Source: Pseudomonas costantinii (GTDB taxonomy: Bacteria > Pseudomonadota > Gammaproteobacteria > Pseudomonadales > Pseudomonadaceae). From it: 64,000 nt of DNA. Position numbers and translations under genes: made by a program. The notes beneath the pieces were generated by a model. It saw nothing but the letters and a program-made list of their open reading frames with translations. It was not told the DNA's origin and searched no databases. The stretch spans positions 62,001 through 126,000 of the forward strand of contig NZ_MDDR01000057.1 of NCBI RefSeq assembly GCF_001870435.1, in the 5' to 3' direction. Below are positions 25,065 to 34,398 of this stretch, in pieces (the stretch's first letter is position 1; every line of letters begins with the position of its first letter).

Positions 25065-25838
25065 TCAGTTCATCCAGTTCCCGCCATCGACGTTGTAGGT
25101 TTGCGCCACCACATAGTCGGCCTCCTTCGACGCCAGGAAAATCGCCATCCCGGTCAAATCCTCCGCCGTGCCCATCCGCCCAAACGGCACCTCAGCCCCT
25201 ACCCGCCTCTTCTTCTCGCCGGGCGCCAGACCTTCATGCTTGGCGAACAGCGCGTCCACTCCGTCCCAGTGCTCGCCGCCCACCACACCCGGTGCGATAG
25301 CGTTGACGTTGATGCCCTGCTTGATGAGGTTCAGCCCCGCCGATTGCGTGAGGCTGATCACCGCCGCCTTGGTCGCGCAATAGATCGCCACCAGCGGCTC
25401 GCCACGGCGCCCGGCCTGGCTGGCCATGTTGATGATCTTGCCGCCATGGCCTTGGCTGATCATCTGCCGCGCCGCCGCCTGCAGGGTGAACAGCGTACCG
25501 GCGACGTTGATCGAGAACAGCCGCTCATAGCTGTCACGGGTGATGTCGACGACGGGCGCCAGGTCGAACAACGCGGCGTTGTTGATCAGGATATCCAGCT
25601 TGCCGGCATGGGCCACCACGGCGGCAATCGCGCGGTCGATAGAGGCTTGGTCGGTGACATCCATCTCTACTGCGTAAGCGTGTGAGCCCAGCTCGGTAGC
25701 CGTTGCCTGGGCCCGTTGCAGGTTGATATCGGCGATGGCAACGGTGGCGCCTTCGGCAATATAGGCCTGGGCAAAGGCACGGCCGATCCCACGCGCCGAT
25801 CCGGTGATCAGCGCGCTTTTACCTTCCAATCGTTTCAT
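25065..25838 (-). CDS. Short-chain dehydrogenase, L-iditol/sorbitol 2-dehydrogenase type
   Basis: A 257-residue classical SDR: NAD-binding TGSARGIG at the N-terminus, LINNAALF, and the catalytic Ser-Tyr-Lys in NMASQAGRRGEPLVAIYCATK. The overall sequence resembles PolS/SmoS polyol dehydrogenases, which oxidise D-sorbitol, galactitol or L-iditol at C2. It lies 12 bases downstream of the polyol/sugar binding-protein gene and shares its promoter, with an MtlR-like activator divergent, so a polyol substrate is likely. The exact polyol cannot be read from sequence. Confidence 0.85.
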   Translation of the reverse strand: MKRLEGKSALITGSARGIGRAFAQAYIAEGATVAIADINLQRAQATATELGSHAYAVEMDVTDQASIDRAIAAVVAHAGKLDILINNAALFDLAPVVDITRDSYERLFSINVAGTLFTLQAAARQMISQGHGGKIINMASQAGRRGEPLVAIYCATKAAVISLTQSAGLNLIKQGINVNAIAPGVVGGEHWDGVDALFAKHEGLAPGEKKRRVGAEVPFGRMGTAEDLTGMAIFLASKEADYVVAQTYNVDGGNWMN

Positions 25839-25850
25839 GGGGGTGTCCCG

Positions 25851-27182
<1,332 letters not shown>

Positions 27183-27193
27183 GGCGGTTTCCA

Positions 27194-27212
27194 CCTGTTG
27201 TTTTTGTTGTTG
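27194..27212 (-). promoter_or_regulatory. A-rich leader motif before the binding-protein gene, candidate Hfq/Crc site
   Basis: Read on the minus strand the leader is CAACAACAAAAACAACAGG, directly before the Shine-Dalgarno AGGTGG. It is the clearest A-A-N repeat in the window and matches the Hfq/Crc catabolite-repression motif. Confidence 0.5.
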
Positions 27213-27267
27213 AGCGCCGATTACAGCAGCTCTGCCTGGCCCTCACAAACGCATGGCGAATGCCCGG

Positions 27268-27310
27268 CTGATACTTTTTTAACCGGGACGGCGGATCAAA
27301 AAAGTATCAG
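27268..27310. promoter_or_regulatory. Perfect 13-bp inverted repeat in the polyol promoter region
   Basis: CTGATACTTTTTT (27268-27280) and AAAAAAGTATCAG (27298-27310) are exact inverse copies around 17 bases. It lies between the binding-protein gene and the divergent AraC-family gene. AraC activators usually bind such half-sites, so this is the likely operator of the MtlR-like regulator. On RNA it would also fold as a hairpin. Confidence 0.6.
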
Positions 27311-27392
27311 TGCCGGGTAAAACCGGGAGTAGCGCTCACACCGTGCAGGCGCGTATTTTGGGGTTATTCCAAGAACCCTAAGAAGACTTGCC

Positions 27393-28340
27393 ATGCCTGT
27401 CAGCCGCGCCAAGCTGTTCGAGCACCGCCCCGCTGAGCTGGAAGTGATCCTGCCCGAACCGGACCACTGCTTTCGCTGGTTCGAACACGACTATCCCTAC
27501 GACCTGGCGCGCTGGAATCACCACCCTGAGTTCGAAATACACCTGATCCGCCAAGGCAGCGGCAAGTTAGTGGCGGGCGACTATATCGGCGCGTTCAGTG
27601 CCGGGCATGTCGCATTGATAGGCCCGGACCTGCCCCACGATTGGATCGGCGAGCTGGCCCCGGGCGAATACCTGACCGGGCGCGATGTGGTGCTGCAATT
27701 CGACGGCGCCGCCCTCCTCGCACTGCGCAAGACCCTGCCGGAGCTCGGCGACGTGCAGGCGTTGTTCGAACACGCCCGGCGCGGCCTCGAATTCAGCGGC
27801 GACACGGCCGTGCAGGCGGCACGCTTAATGGAGGACATCGGCAGCGCCCACGGCCTGCAACGACTGATTCTGTTCCTGCAGTTGCTCAACACCTTGAAGA
27901 ATGCCCCACCGCCGCAAGTCCGAGCACTAGCCAGCCCCTGCTACGCGCCCACCCTGGACGCACGCAGCGCCGAGCGCATCAACAAGGCCTTCGACTACCT
28001 GATGCGCGAACTCACCGGCGATTTGCGCCTATCGGTCATCGCCCAGCAACTGGAGATGAGCGAACCGGGCTTCTCGCGCTTCTTCAAGCGCAACACCGGC
28101 CACGGGTTTATCGACCTGATGCGCAAATTCCGCGTGCAGCGCGCCTGCCGCTTGTTGCTGCAAAGCGATATGTCGGTGGCCGATATCTGTTTTGAAGTGG
28201 GCTACGCCAACCTGTCCAACTTCAATCGGCACTTTCGGATCGAGATGGGCCAGACACCGAGTGAATACCGGCGGGAAACGGCGATGCACCTGTTCAACCG
28301 CATCGCCGATCAGCCATCGCCCTATAACACGGCCCATTGA
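27393..28340 (+). CDS. AraC-family regulator, MtlR-like
   Basis: A 315-residue activator. The N-terminal cupin-type sensing domain contains WNHHPEFEIHLIRQGSGKLV and HVALIGPDLPHDWIGEL. The C-terminal AraC domain has LRLSVIAQQLEMSEPGFSRF and MSVADICFEVGYANLSNFNR with the end PSEYRRE. Length and domain order match MtlR of P. fluorescens, the mannitol/sorbitol/arabitol activator. It is divergent from the polyol binding protein and dehydrogenase. Its 3' end overlaps the convergent kinase gene by 19 bases. Confidence 0.85.
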   Translation: MPVSRAKLFEHRPAELEVILPEPDHCFRWFEHDYPYDLARWNHHPEFEIHLIRQGSGKLVAGDYIGAFSAGHVALIGPDLPHDWIGELAPGEYLTGRDVVLQFDGAALLALRKTLPELGDVQALFEHARRGLEFSGDTAVQAARLMEDIGSAHGLQRLILFLQLLNTLKNAPPPQVRALASPCYAPTLDARSAERINKAFDYLMRELTGDLRLSVIAQQLEMSEPGFSRFFKRNTGHGFIDLMRKFRVQRACRLLLQSDMSVADICFEVGYANLSNFNRHFRIEMGQTPSEYRRETAMHLFNRIADQPSPYNTAH

Positions 28341-29137
28341 GCTAATGCCTGCTGCGCCAAGCGGGCAACCTCAAGATCGACATCTGCACGCTGGCGCTCT
28401 CCATCCTCAAGAAACCAGGCTGCCGACAACCCCGCATGAGCCAACACCCATTGCAGCAAGCGTGGGCGTGAGAGCCCGGCAGCTTGGGCGATGACGCCGA
28501 CTTGGCGATTAAACCTTACCGGGTCATTACAGGTAGGCAAATCCGGATTACAGATCAGATTGGCGTAGTCGTAACCCCGCTCGCCCATCACTCGCTTGGG
28601 ATCAATGGCCAGCCAACCGCGAGGGCCGAAGTCGAGAATATTCTCGTGATGCACATCGCCGTGCAGTACCACGATGTCCTGTTGTGCGGCCAGCAATGTG
28701 CGCGCCATCGCTGCGCAGTCGAGCAACACACCGCCCTCGCGCCCGGCAGCCGTCCATAAAGACTGGAACCAGTCTTCCAGGCAGAGCAACCCTTGCGGCG
28801 CAGGGGATAGGCGTGGCGCATGCAGTCGGGCAACCGTCACGCAGGCAATAAGGCTGGCTTCATCATCCTGGCCATTGAGCGCCATGCGCATCAAGGAACC
28901 CAAGCCGGTCGCCCGCTCCATTAACACGGCCGTGTCGTCATGGGCAAAAACCCGCGCAGCACCGTCACCCTCCCACCAGCTCATCAGCCGCCCACCGAGC
29001 TGCTCTTCTGAGGTGTGGGCAATTTTCAACATCGCCGGAATGCCTTGCCAACGCACGGGCAGCAGGTGGCTGCCGGGAGTAACGATAGGGTCGCCATCGA
29101 CACTCAGCTTCCAGGCTTGCAAATAGCGATCGAACAT
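28322..29137 (-). CDS. APH(6)-like aminoglycoside phosphotransferase
   Basis: A 271-residue kinase of the aminoglycoside/hydroxyurea resistance family. The catalytic loop VLHGDVHHENILDFGPRGW is followed by the Mg-binding WLAIDPKRVMGERGYDYANL, the arrangement of streptomycin 6-kinases (StrB). The ATG at 29137 has GAGGAG upstream; a longer reading to 29176 lacks one. There are no mobile elements beside it, so it looks like a resident chromosomal homologue. Whether it confers streptomycin resistance cannot be told from sequence. Confidence 0.85.
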   Translation of the reverse strand: MFDRYLQAWKLSVDGDPIVTPGSHLLPVRWQGIPAMLKIAHTSEEQLGGRLMSWWEGDGAARVFAHDDTAVLMERATGLGSLMRMALNGQDDEASLIACVTVARLHAPRLSPAPQGLLCLEDWFQSLWTAAGREGGVLLDCAAMARTLLAAQQDIVVLHGDVHHENILDFGPRGWLAIDPKRVMGERGYDYANLICNPDLPTCNDPVRFNRQVGVIAQAAGLSRPRLLQWVLAHAGLSAAWFLEDGERQRADVDLEVARLAQQALAQWAVL

Positions 29138-29263
29138 TCGAGGCGCTCCTCGTATTGGCCGGTAAGAATGCCACAAATGACACGCTCATTTTCTGACCAA
29201 ATCGTCGGTTAATTCGACATTTTTCCAAATACTTCAATCAATTGAACAAAGTTGGTACAGCCT

Positions 29264-29279
29264 ATGCAAACGTTTGCGT
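29264..29279. promoter_or_regulatory. LacI-family (PurR/CytR-like) operator before tsx
   Basis: ATGCAAACGTTTGCGT contains the perfect 12-base palindrome GCAAACGTTTGC (29266-29277), with the central CG typical of LacI/GalR-family sites and close to the enterobacterial PurR box. It sits 73 bases before the Tsx-like gene, so it may link nucleoside uptake to a purine or nucleoside repressor encoded elsewhere. Confidence 0.6.
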
Positions 29280-29351
29280 AACGAACTTGACAGCCAAGTT
29301 CACCTTCACCCGCAGAATCGGGTTTAAACCGCGTACGAATAGGGATTTTCA

Positions 29352-30314
29352 ATGCACTCCACCTCAAGGCGTCCTGCTTCCTTTGGTGTTTCTTTGCTAC
29401 TGGCCGCCGTTACGGGAGTACTCAGTGCACCCATTTTGGCGCAGCAACAACCTGTCGATGACTCAGCACAGGGCGAAACCCTCAGCCCTGACACCAAGAG
29501 CACCGAAGCCAGCCCGGCGAAAAAAGGCGTGTACATGTCGGAGTGGTTTAACCAGGACCTGACACTGATCGGCAGCAAAGACATCAGCTTCGGCCCCAAG
29601 CCGGCTGATGACGTGTATCTGGAATACGAGTACTTCGGCCGCAAGGGCCCCTTCGAGTTGTACGGCTATATCGATGTGCCAAAGATTCTCGGCATCGGTA
29701 ACAGTAATGACAAAGGCGCATGGGACCATGGCTCGCCGGTGTTCATGGAACATGAACCGCGCATTTCCATCGACTACCTGGCAGGTCGCAGCCTGGCCGT
29801 CGGCCCGTTCAAGGAATGGTATGTAGCGTTTGACTGGATCTACGACCACGGCAGCAACAAGTCGAATCGCGCCAACACCTTGTACAGCGGCTTGGGCACC
29901 GATATCGACACCCACTCGCGGGTCAACCTGTCGGCCAACTTCTATGGGCGCTACCAGTGGGAAAACTACGGTGCGAGCAATGAATACTCGTGGGATGGCT
30001 ATCGGGCGCAAATGAAATACATCGTACCGATCAGCAGTTTCGACAACGGTGCCTCGCTGACCTACATCGGCTTCACCAACTACGATTTCGGATCAAGTCT
30101 GCACAAGGACAACCCGGCACGCACCGCCAATTCCACAGTGGCCACCAACGTGCTGCTGTATTCCTTCACCCACCTGCGTTTCACCCTGGTCGGTCGTTAC
30201 TTTCATAACGGCGGCAACTGGGAGGATGGCAGTGAGTTGAACTTCGGCGAGGGCAACTTCCGCGCCCGCTCCGACGGCTGGGGTTACTACGCCGGCGTGG
30301 GCTACCAATTCTGA
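29352..30314 (+). CDS. Nucleoside-specific outer-membrane channel, Tsx-like
   Basis: A 320-residue outer-membrane protein with a signal peptide (through SAPILAQ, about residue 31). A Tsx/OmpK-family barrel follows: KKGVYMSEWFNQDLTLIGSK, VYLEYEYFGRKGPFELYGYI and DVPKILGIGNSNDKG, closing in WGYYAGVGYQF with the terminal F. Tsx channels pass nucleosides and deoxynucleosides. A nucleoside-permease-family gene follows after 14 bases in the same operon, which supports the assignment. The hydrophilic stretch after the signal peptide (about residues 32-58) is longer than in E. coli Tsx. Confidence 0.87.
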   Translation: MHSTSRRPASFGVSLLLAAVTGVLSAPILAQQQPVDDSAQGETLSPDTKSTEASPAKKGVYMSEWFNQDLTLIGSKDISFGPKPADDVYLEYEYFGRKGPFELYGYIDVPKILGIGNSNDKGAWDHGSPVFMEHEPRISIDYLAGRSLAVGPFKEWYVAFDWIYDHGSNKSNRANTLYSGLGTDIDTHSRVNLSANFYGRYQWENYGASNEYSWDGYRAQMKYIVPISSFDNGASLTYIGFTNYDFGSSLHKDNPARTANSTVATNVLLYSFTHLRFTLVGRYFHNGGNWEDGSELNFGEGNFRARSDGWGYYAGVGYQF

Positions 30315-30328
30315 TCAAGGAGCATTAG

Positions 30329-31354
30329 ATGAACGCATTTACCCGACTCTCAGTGGCCGTGGGCCTTGCCCTGCTGCCCCACGTGGTGCTGGCGGACGCC
30401 ACGCCAATCAAACCCAAAGTGATGCTGATCACCATGTTCGCCCCCGAGGCGCAAACCTGGATCGATCGCCTGCAACTCAAGCAGGAAGTACGCGTGCCCG
30501 GCCTGTCCGCCGAGTACCCGGTGATTCGCTGCAACACCCAGGACGTGTGCCTGCTGGTGACCGGCATGGGCCAGACCAACGCTGCGGCCTCCACCCTGGC
30601 CTTGGCCTTGTCGCCCAAGTTCGACCTGCGCCAGAGTTATTTCCTGATCGCCGGGATCGCCGGTATCAGCCCTAAACACGGCACCATCGGCACCGCCGCC
30701 TGGGCGCATTACCTGGTGGAATTCGGTACCCAGTGGGAACTGGACTCGCGGGATGCGCCCAAGGATTGGCCGACCGGTTATATCGGCATCAACACCAAGG
30801 GCCCCAACGAAAAACCACCGTTGGACTACAAGACCGAAGTGTTTGAGTTGAACCCGAAACTGCAAGCCAAGGCATTTGCCTTGTCGCAGAAGGTTGAGCT
30901 GACTGAAAGCAAGGAATCCAGCGCCTGGCGCAAACACTACCCGGCCGCCCCCGCCAACCAACCGCCACAAGTCACCCGCTGCGATACCCTGGCGGGCAAC
31001 ACCTGGTTCTCCGGCACACGCCTGAGCGAGCGTGCCGAAGTCTGGACCAAGCTGTTGACGGATAACAAAGGCGAATACTGCACCACTCAGCAGGAAGACA
31101 ACTCCACCTATGAAGCCCTGCTGCGCGCCAGCCGCGAAGGCTTGGTGGACATCCAGCGCCTGGCCGTGGTGCGCGCAGGCTCCGACTTCGACCGGCCGTA
31201 CCCCGGCTACAGCGAAGTGGACAACCTGCTGAAGTATGCAGACCAGGGTGGTTTTGTACCGGCGCTGGAGAACCTGTACCGCACGGGGAATCCGCTGGTA
31301 CAGGCGATTCTGAAGAACTGGTCGGCGTGGGAGAAAGGCGTTCCCGAAGCCTAG
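30329..31354 (+). CDS. Purine nucleoside permease (NUP family)
   Basis: A 341-residue exported protein of the NUP family with a signal peptide (MNAFTRLSVAVGLALLPHVVLA). The phosphorylase-like core includes KVMLITMFAPEAQTWIDRL, VCLLVTGMGQTNAAASTLAL, YFLIAGIAGISPKHGTIGTA and VVRAGSDFDRPYPG. The family is named for a nucleoside permease of yeast, but it has no membrane segments here and looks more like a periplasmic nucleoside-binding or phosphorylase-like protein. It is co-transcribed with the Tsx-like channel. The name is inherited; its biochemistry is uncertain. Confidence 0.85.
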   Translation: MNAFTRLSVAVGLALLPHVVLADATPIKPKVMLITMFAPEAQTWIDRLQLKQEVRVPGLSAEYPVIRCNTQDVCLLVTGMGQTNAAASTLALALSPKFDLRQSYFLIAGIAGISPKHGTIGTAAWAHYLVEFGTQWELDSRDAPKDWPTGYIGINTKGPNEKPPLDYKTEVFELNPKLQAKAFALSQKVELTESKESSAWRKHYPAAPANQPPQVTRCDTLAGNTWFSGTRLSERAEVWTKLLTDNKGEYCTTQQEDNSTYEALLRASREGLVDIQRLAVVRAGSDFDRPYPGYSEVDNLLKYADQGGFVPALENLYRTGNPLVQAILKNWSAWEKGVPEA

Positions 31355-31380
31355 TGAAAATCAAAAAATGTGGGCGCGTG

Positions 31381-32340
31381 TTAAGGCAGGAAGATGATTT
31401 TGTCCGCACTGCCTTGGTTCACTTCCTCAAAACACTGCACCCCATCGGCCAGCGGCACTTCGCGCAGGCCGGTGGGCAGTGGCAGCAGCCCTTCGTCAAA
31501 GAAGCGCCCGAACTGCTCGAGCATCACGGCGCACTGTTCGCAGTTATAGAGCAAAGAGTTAATCCCCACCACCGAGCCGCCTTTGCGATACAAGGCCAAG
31601 GCCGGCAGCTGTACGTGGCCATCGACCGGAGCGGCGATGATTGCAATGCGCCCGAAGGGTGCCAGGCCCGCCACGGCAGCGGGCAACCAAAAGCCCGTCG
31701 TGTCAAAGATCACATCGGCCCCGCCCTTAAATACGCCATTGACCTGCGCGCCCAAGTCTTCCGGTTTACCCAGGGCTATCGCGTCGAAACCTTGCGCCTG
31801 TAGCACGTCAACCTGATCAGCCTTGCGCACGGCTCCCAACACCTGTGCACCGCGAATCTTCGCCAAGGCCAACGCCGCGCTGCCTACCGCTCCATTCGCG
31901 CCAATCACCAACAACCGCGTGCCCTTGCCCACACCGCTACGCTCCAAGGCATCCCAGGCGGTGGTGTACGGCACGCCAAGGCTGGCAGCCTGGGCAAAAC
32001 TCAAGTGGGTTGGCTTGTGCGCCACGCCCTTGGCCGACACCGTGAGGTACTGCGCGTGGGAACCGTCGGCAAAAAAACCGAGGTCGCGGCCGGTGCCCCA
32101 GACTTCCTGACCGACCAGTTCCTGTGGGCCCTCTACCACCACGCCCGCGAAGTCACGCCCAGGAATACGCGGCAACGTGGTGTAAGGAAAGCGGCCCAGC
32201 ACGTTTTTAACGTCGCTGGGATTCAGGCCTGCCGCCTTGATCTGCACCAGTACTTCACCAGCGCCAGGGACTGGGGTGGCGACGTCGACGAAGCTCAGGG
32301 CGTTGAGGTCGCCGGTCGCGGAAAATTGCAGTGCTTTCAT
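31381..32340 (-). CDS. Zinc-independent quinone oxidoreductase / MDR-family alcohol dehydrogenase
   Basis: A 319-residue medium-chain reductase. The N-terminal GroES-like domain contains AAGLNPSDVKNVLGRFP and IPGRDFAGVVV. The NADPH-binding segment is RLLVIGANGAVGSAALALAK. No structural-zinc cysteine cluster is visible, so it belongs with quinone oxidoreductases that reduce quinones or enones. The ATG at 32340 is used; the codon at 32346 is TTG. It ends 27 bases from the convergent NUP gene. Confidence 0.83.
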   Translation of the reverse strand: MKALQFSATGDLNALSFVDVATPVPGAGEVLVQIKAAGLNPSDVKNVLGRFPYTTLPRIPGRDFAGVVVEGPQELVGQEVWGTGRDLGFFADGSHAQYLTVSAKGVAHKPTHLSFAQAASLGVPYTTAWDALERSGVGKGTRLLVIGANGAVGSAALALAKIRGAQVLGAVRKADQVDVLQAQGFDAIALGKPEDLGAQVNGVFKGGADVIFDTTGFWLPAAVAGLAPFGRIAIIAAPVDGHVQLPALALYRKGGSVVGINSLLYNCEQCAVMLEQFGRFFDEGLLPLPTGLREVPLADGVQCFEEVNQGSADKIIFLP

Positions 32341-32370
32341 GGCCAATATCCATCGAAGATAAAAGAAGAA

Positions 32371-32544
32371 TCAGGACAACCAACCGCTGACCAACTGTCG
32401 CCCCATGGGCCAAAGCTGTTCGCCGAGCAACATGCCCATCAGGCCCACCAAAGCAATGGCGGGGGGCGCGGGTGAGCGGAAATCCAAGGCACCGTAGATC
32501 ACGCCGACAAACAGGCCGATGGCGAGGGAGATCAGGTAGTTCAT
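32371..32544 (-). CDS. XapX-domain small membrane protein
   Basis: A 57-residue protein, MNYLISLAIGLFVGVIYGAL then RSPAPPAIALVGLMGMLLGE, with two hydrophobic segments. The RSPAPPAIALVGLMGMLLGEQ stretch (key residues RSPAPP and GLMGML) is the hallmark of the XapX family (DUF1427). Function is unknown; it was first noted in a xanthosine locus. The ATG at 32544 is used, and the in-frame upstream codons to 32601 look non-coding. It lies between the reductase gene and an AraC gene on the same strand. Confidence 0.8.
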   Translation of the reverse strand: MNYLISLAIGLFVGVIYGALDFRSPAPPAIALVGLMGMLLGEQLWPMGRQLVSGWLS

Positions 32545-32633
32545 AGGGGCAGCGCCTTGTGGGTTGATGGGCTCAGTGTAGAGAGCCCATTCCTGAAGCA
32601 TCGGCCAAGTGCTTCAGGATTTCGGCCAATTCC

Positions 32634-33410
32634 TCAACCGATGTAGTGCGATGGAGCCACACCCAGCTCGCGACGGAACATGTCGCTGAAGCTACTCGGT
32701 GAATAGCCCAAGGACCGCGCAATACCGCTGACTGACTGGCCTTGAATCAGCTCCGCCACCGCCGTGGCGAGCTGAACCTGACGGCGCCATTCGGCAAAGC
32801 CCATGCCCAGATTGTTCTGGAATAGGCGCGACAGCGTGCGCACGCTGGCACCGGCCGCTTCGGCGTGTTGTTCGAACGGAATCTCCAGGGACGGCGCAGC
32901 CATGACCGCCTGGCAGGCGTTGATCAAGCGGCGATCAGCCTCCACCGGCATGGCAATCCGGATCTGCGAGCGGCGCGCCCGTTGCAGCTCCAGCAAGGCG
33001 AGACCGACCACGGCGTCGTAATAAGCGGGATCGCCGTTGTCGCCTTGATCGACCAATGTGACGATGAGTTCGCGCAACAGCCCGCCGACTTCAATCACTT
33101 GCACTTGACTGTCCAGCGTCGCCGCCAATGCAGGACGCAGGTAGATATTGCGCATCTGCAGGTCCGAGACCACGCGAATGCCGTGCTCCACGCCCGGTGG
33201 CAGCCACACGGCACGCTGGGGCGGCACGACCAGGGCTTCACGCGGCGTCTCGACCCACATCACCCCGCTCATGGCGTAGAGCAACTGTCCCCAATCATGG
33301 CTGTGGGGTTCAACATACAACCCGCGCGGGTAGGTGCGCGCCAAAGGTTGCACGGGGACGGCGTGATCACTGAGGTCGGGGGGCGCGGCCAGGGCCATGG
33401 AGATCCACAT
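32634..33410 (-). CDS. AraC-family transcriptional regulator
   Basis: A regulator of about 258 residues. The N-terminal cupin-type sensor contains EPHSHDWGQLLYAMSGVMWV and VVPPQRAVWLPPGVEHGI. The C-terminal AraC domain has ASVRTLSRLFQNNLGMGFAE and QSVSGIARSLGYSPSSFSDM with the end RELGVAPSHY. The start may be the ATG at 33410 or at 33398 (MALAAPPDL); neither has a strong ribosome-binding site. The same-strand XapX and oxidoreductase genes downstream are possible targets. Confidence 0.83.
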   Translation of the reverse strand: MWISMALAAPPDLSDHAVPVQPLARTYPRGLYVEPHSHDWGQLLYAMSGVMWVETPREALVVPPQRAVWLPPGVEHGIRVVSDLQMRNIYLRPALAATLDSQVQVIEVGGLLRELIVTLVDQGDNGDPAYYDAVVGLALLELQRARRSQIRIAMPVEADRRLINACQAVMAAPSLEIPFEQHAEAAGASVRTLSRLFQNNLGMGFAEWRRQVQLATAVAELIQGQSVSGIARSLGYSPSSFSDMFRRELGVAPSHYIG

Positions 33411-33757
33411 CAATCAAGGGGAGATCACCATGGTAAAGATCAGCAGCCGACAAACCGAGCAATTTTTACTAACCCTATAGACGCCAAGCAGCCGGTGGTT
33501 GTCGATGAACCTGAACGGGGCACATGAGGGAAAAATTCCTCGTAGGAAAAGTAGGTCAGTTCTGATTTTACGGGCCACTATTCCAGGGCACAGTATGCGG
33601 CGTGCAGACTCCGATGAAATCTTTTTGGAGACGTGCCATGGATGTCGTGTACTACAAACAATCGCGCTCTAAACGAGCGGCCTCAACCAGCGGTCGGGCC
33701 GTCTTTGAAAGCCCACCGAATTTTGGCTATATTTGGCCAAAATATGGGGAAAACCAC
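33411..33757. other. Gene-free stretch upstream of the toxin-antitoxin pair
   Basis: No convincing gene here. The antitoxin frame can be read back to 33602, but that extension lacks a ribosome-binding site and would bury the palindrome at 33720-33743. The stretch holds the promoters of the AraC gene (leftwards) and of the toxin-antitoxin operon (rightwards). Confidence 0.6.
33720..33743. promoter_or_regulatory. Inverted repeat before the antitoxin gene, probable autoregulatory operator
   Basis: ATTTTGGC (33720-33727) and GCCAAAAT (33736-33743) face each other; the inner sequence TTTGGCCAAA (33732-33741) is itself a perfect palindrome. It lies 14 bases before the antitoxin ATG, where Phd-type antitoxins repress their own operon. 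Confidence 0.55.
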
Positions 33758-33997
33758 ATGATTACCGTACCCTTGGGTGAAGCGAAAAATAACCTGTCAA
33801 AACTGGTTGATGAGGCCGCCGCCGGCAAAATCATCACTATCGCCAAGCACGGCCGTGCAATGGCGCAGCTTGTTCCTGTGGGGAAATCCAAAGGCCGGCG
33901 AATTGGCGCAATGAAAGGGAAGCTCGTCATCCCCGAAGACTTTGATGCGCCCTTGCCAGACGATTTACTCGATGCGTTTCAGGGCAGCCATTCATGA
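33758..33997 (+). CDS. Phd/YefM-family antitoxin
   Basis: A 79-residue protein. Its N-terminus, MITVPLGEAKNNLSKLVDEA with TIAKHGRAMAQLVP, is the standard Phd/YefM DNA-binding fold, and its C-terminal tail (PEDFDAPLPDDLLDAFQGS) is the acidic segment that wraps the toxin. It overlaps the PIN toxin gene by 4 bases (ATGA), so translation is coupled. GGGGAAAA before the ATG at 33758 is a plausible ribosome-binding site. Confidence 0.88.
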   Translation: MITVPLGEAKNNLSKLVDEAAAGKIITIAKHGRAMAQLVPVGKSKGRRIGAMKGKLVIPEDFDAPLPDDLLDAFQGSHS

Positions 33998-34371
33998 GAG
34001 TGTTGCTGGACACCCATATCCTGCTTTGGGCCCTGAATGATGACCCCAAACTATCCAAAAAAGCTCAAAAACTGATTGAGAATGCAGCAGAGATTTACAT
34101 AAGCGCTGCGACATTCTGGGAAATGGCAATCAAGGTCGGCTTGGGAAAGCTCAATGTGGATTTGGATGAAATCCGTGAGTACTGCCTGGAAAGCGGCTTC
34201 GTCGAGTTGCCCATCACTTCGGAACATGCAATTGCGGTAAAGGATCTTGAGCAACATCACAAAGATCCTTTCGATCGGCTCATCGTTGCGACAGCCATGA
34301 GCGAACCGATGAAACTATTAACGGCCGACCCACAGATTGCCCAATACACATCCTTGGCGATCCTGGTGTAG
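33994..34371 (+). CDS. PIN-domain toxin, VapC-like ribonuclease
   Basis: A 125-residue PIN-domain protein. The acidic catalytic residues are all present: Asp6 (LLDTHILLW), Glu43 (ATFWEMAIK), Asp94 (DPFDRLIVATA) and Asp112 (LLTADPQI). VapC toxins are Mg-dependent endoribonucleases that cut tRNA or rRNA. It pairs with the overlapping Phd-type antitoxin. It looks intact, so the module should be functional; its RNA target is unknown. Confidence 0.88.
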   Translation: MRVLLDTHILLWALNDDPKLSKKAQKLIENAAEIYISAATFWEMAIKVGLGKLNVDLDEIREYCLESGFVELPITSEHAIAVKDLEQHHKDPFDRLIVATAMSEPMKLLTADPQIAQYTSLAILV

Positions 34372-34398
34372 ATCGCACCCTGGCAACGGGTCTTTTAA

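Noticed and set aside
33602..33757. N-terminal extension of the antitoxin
   Set aside because: It would include the palindromic operator and lacks a ribosome-binding site; the conserved Phd fold begins at 33758.
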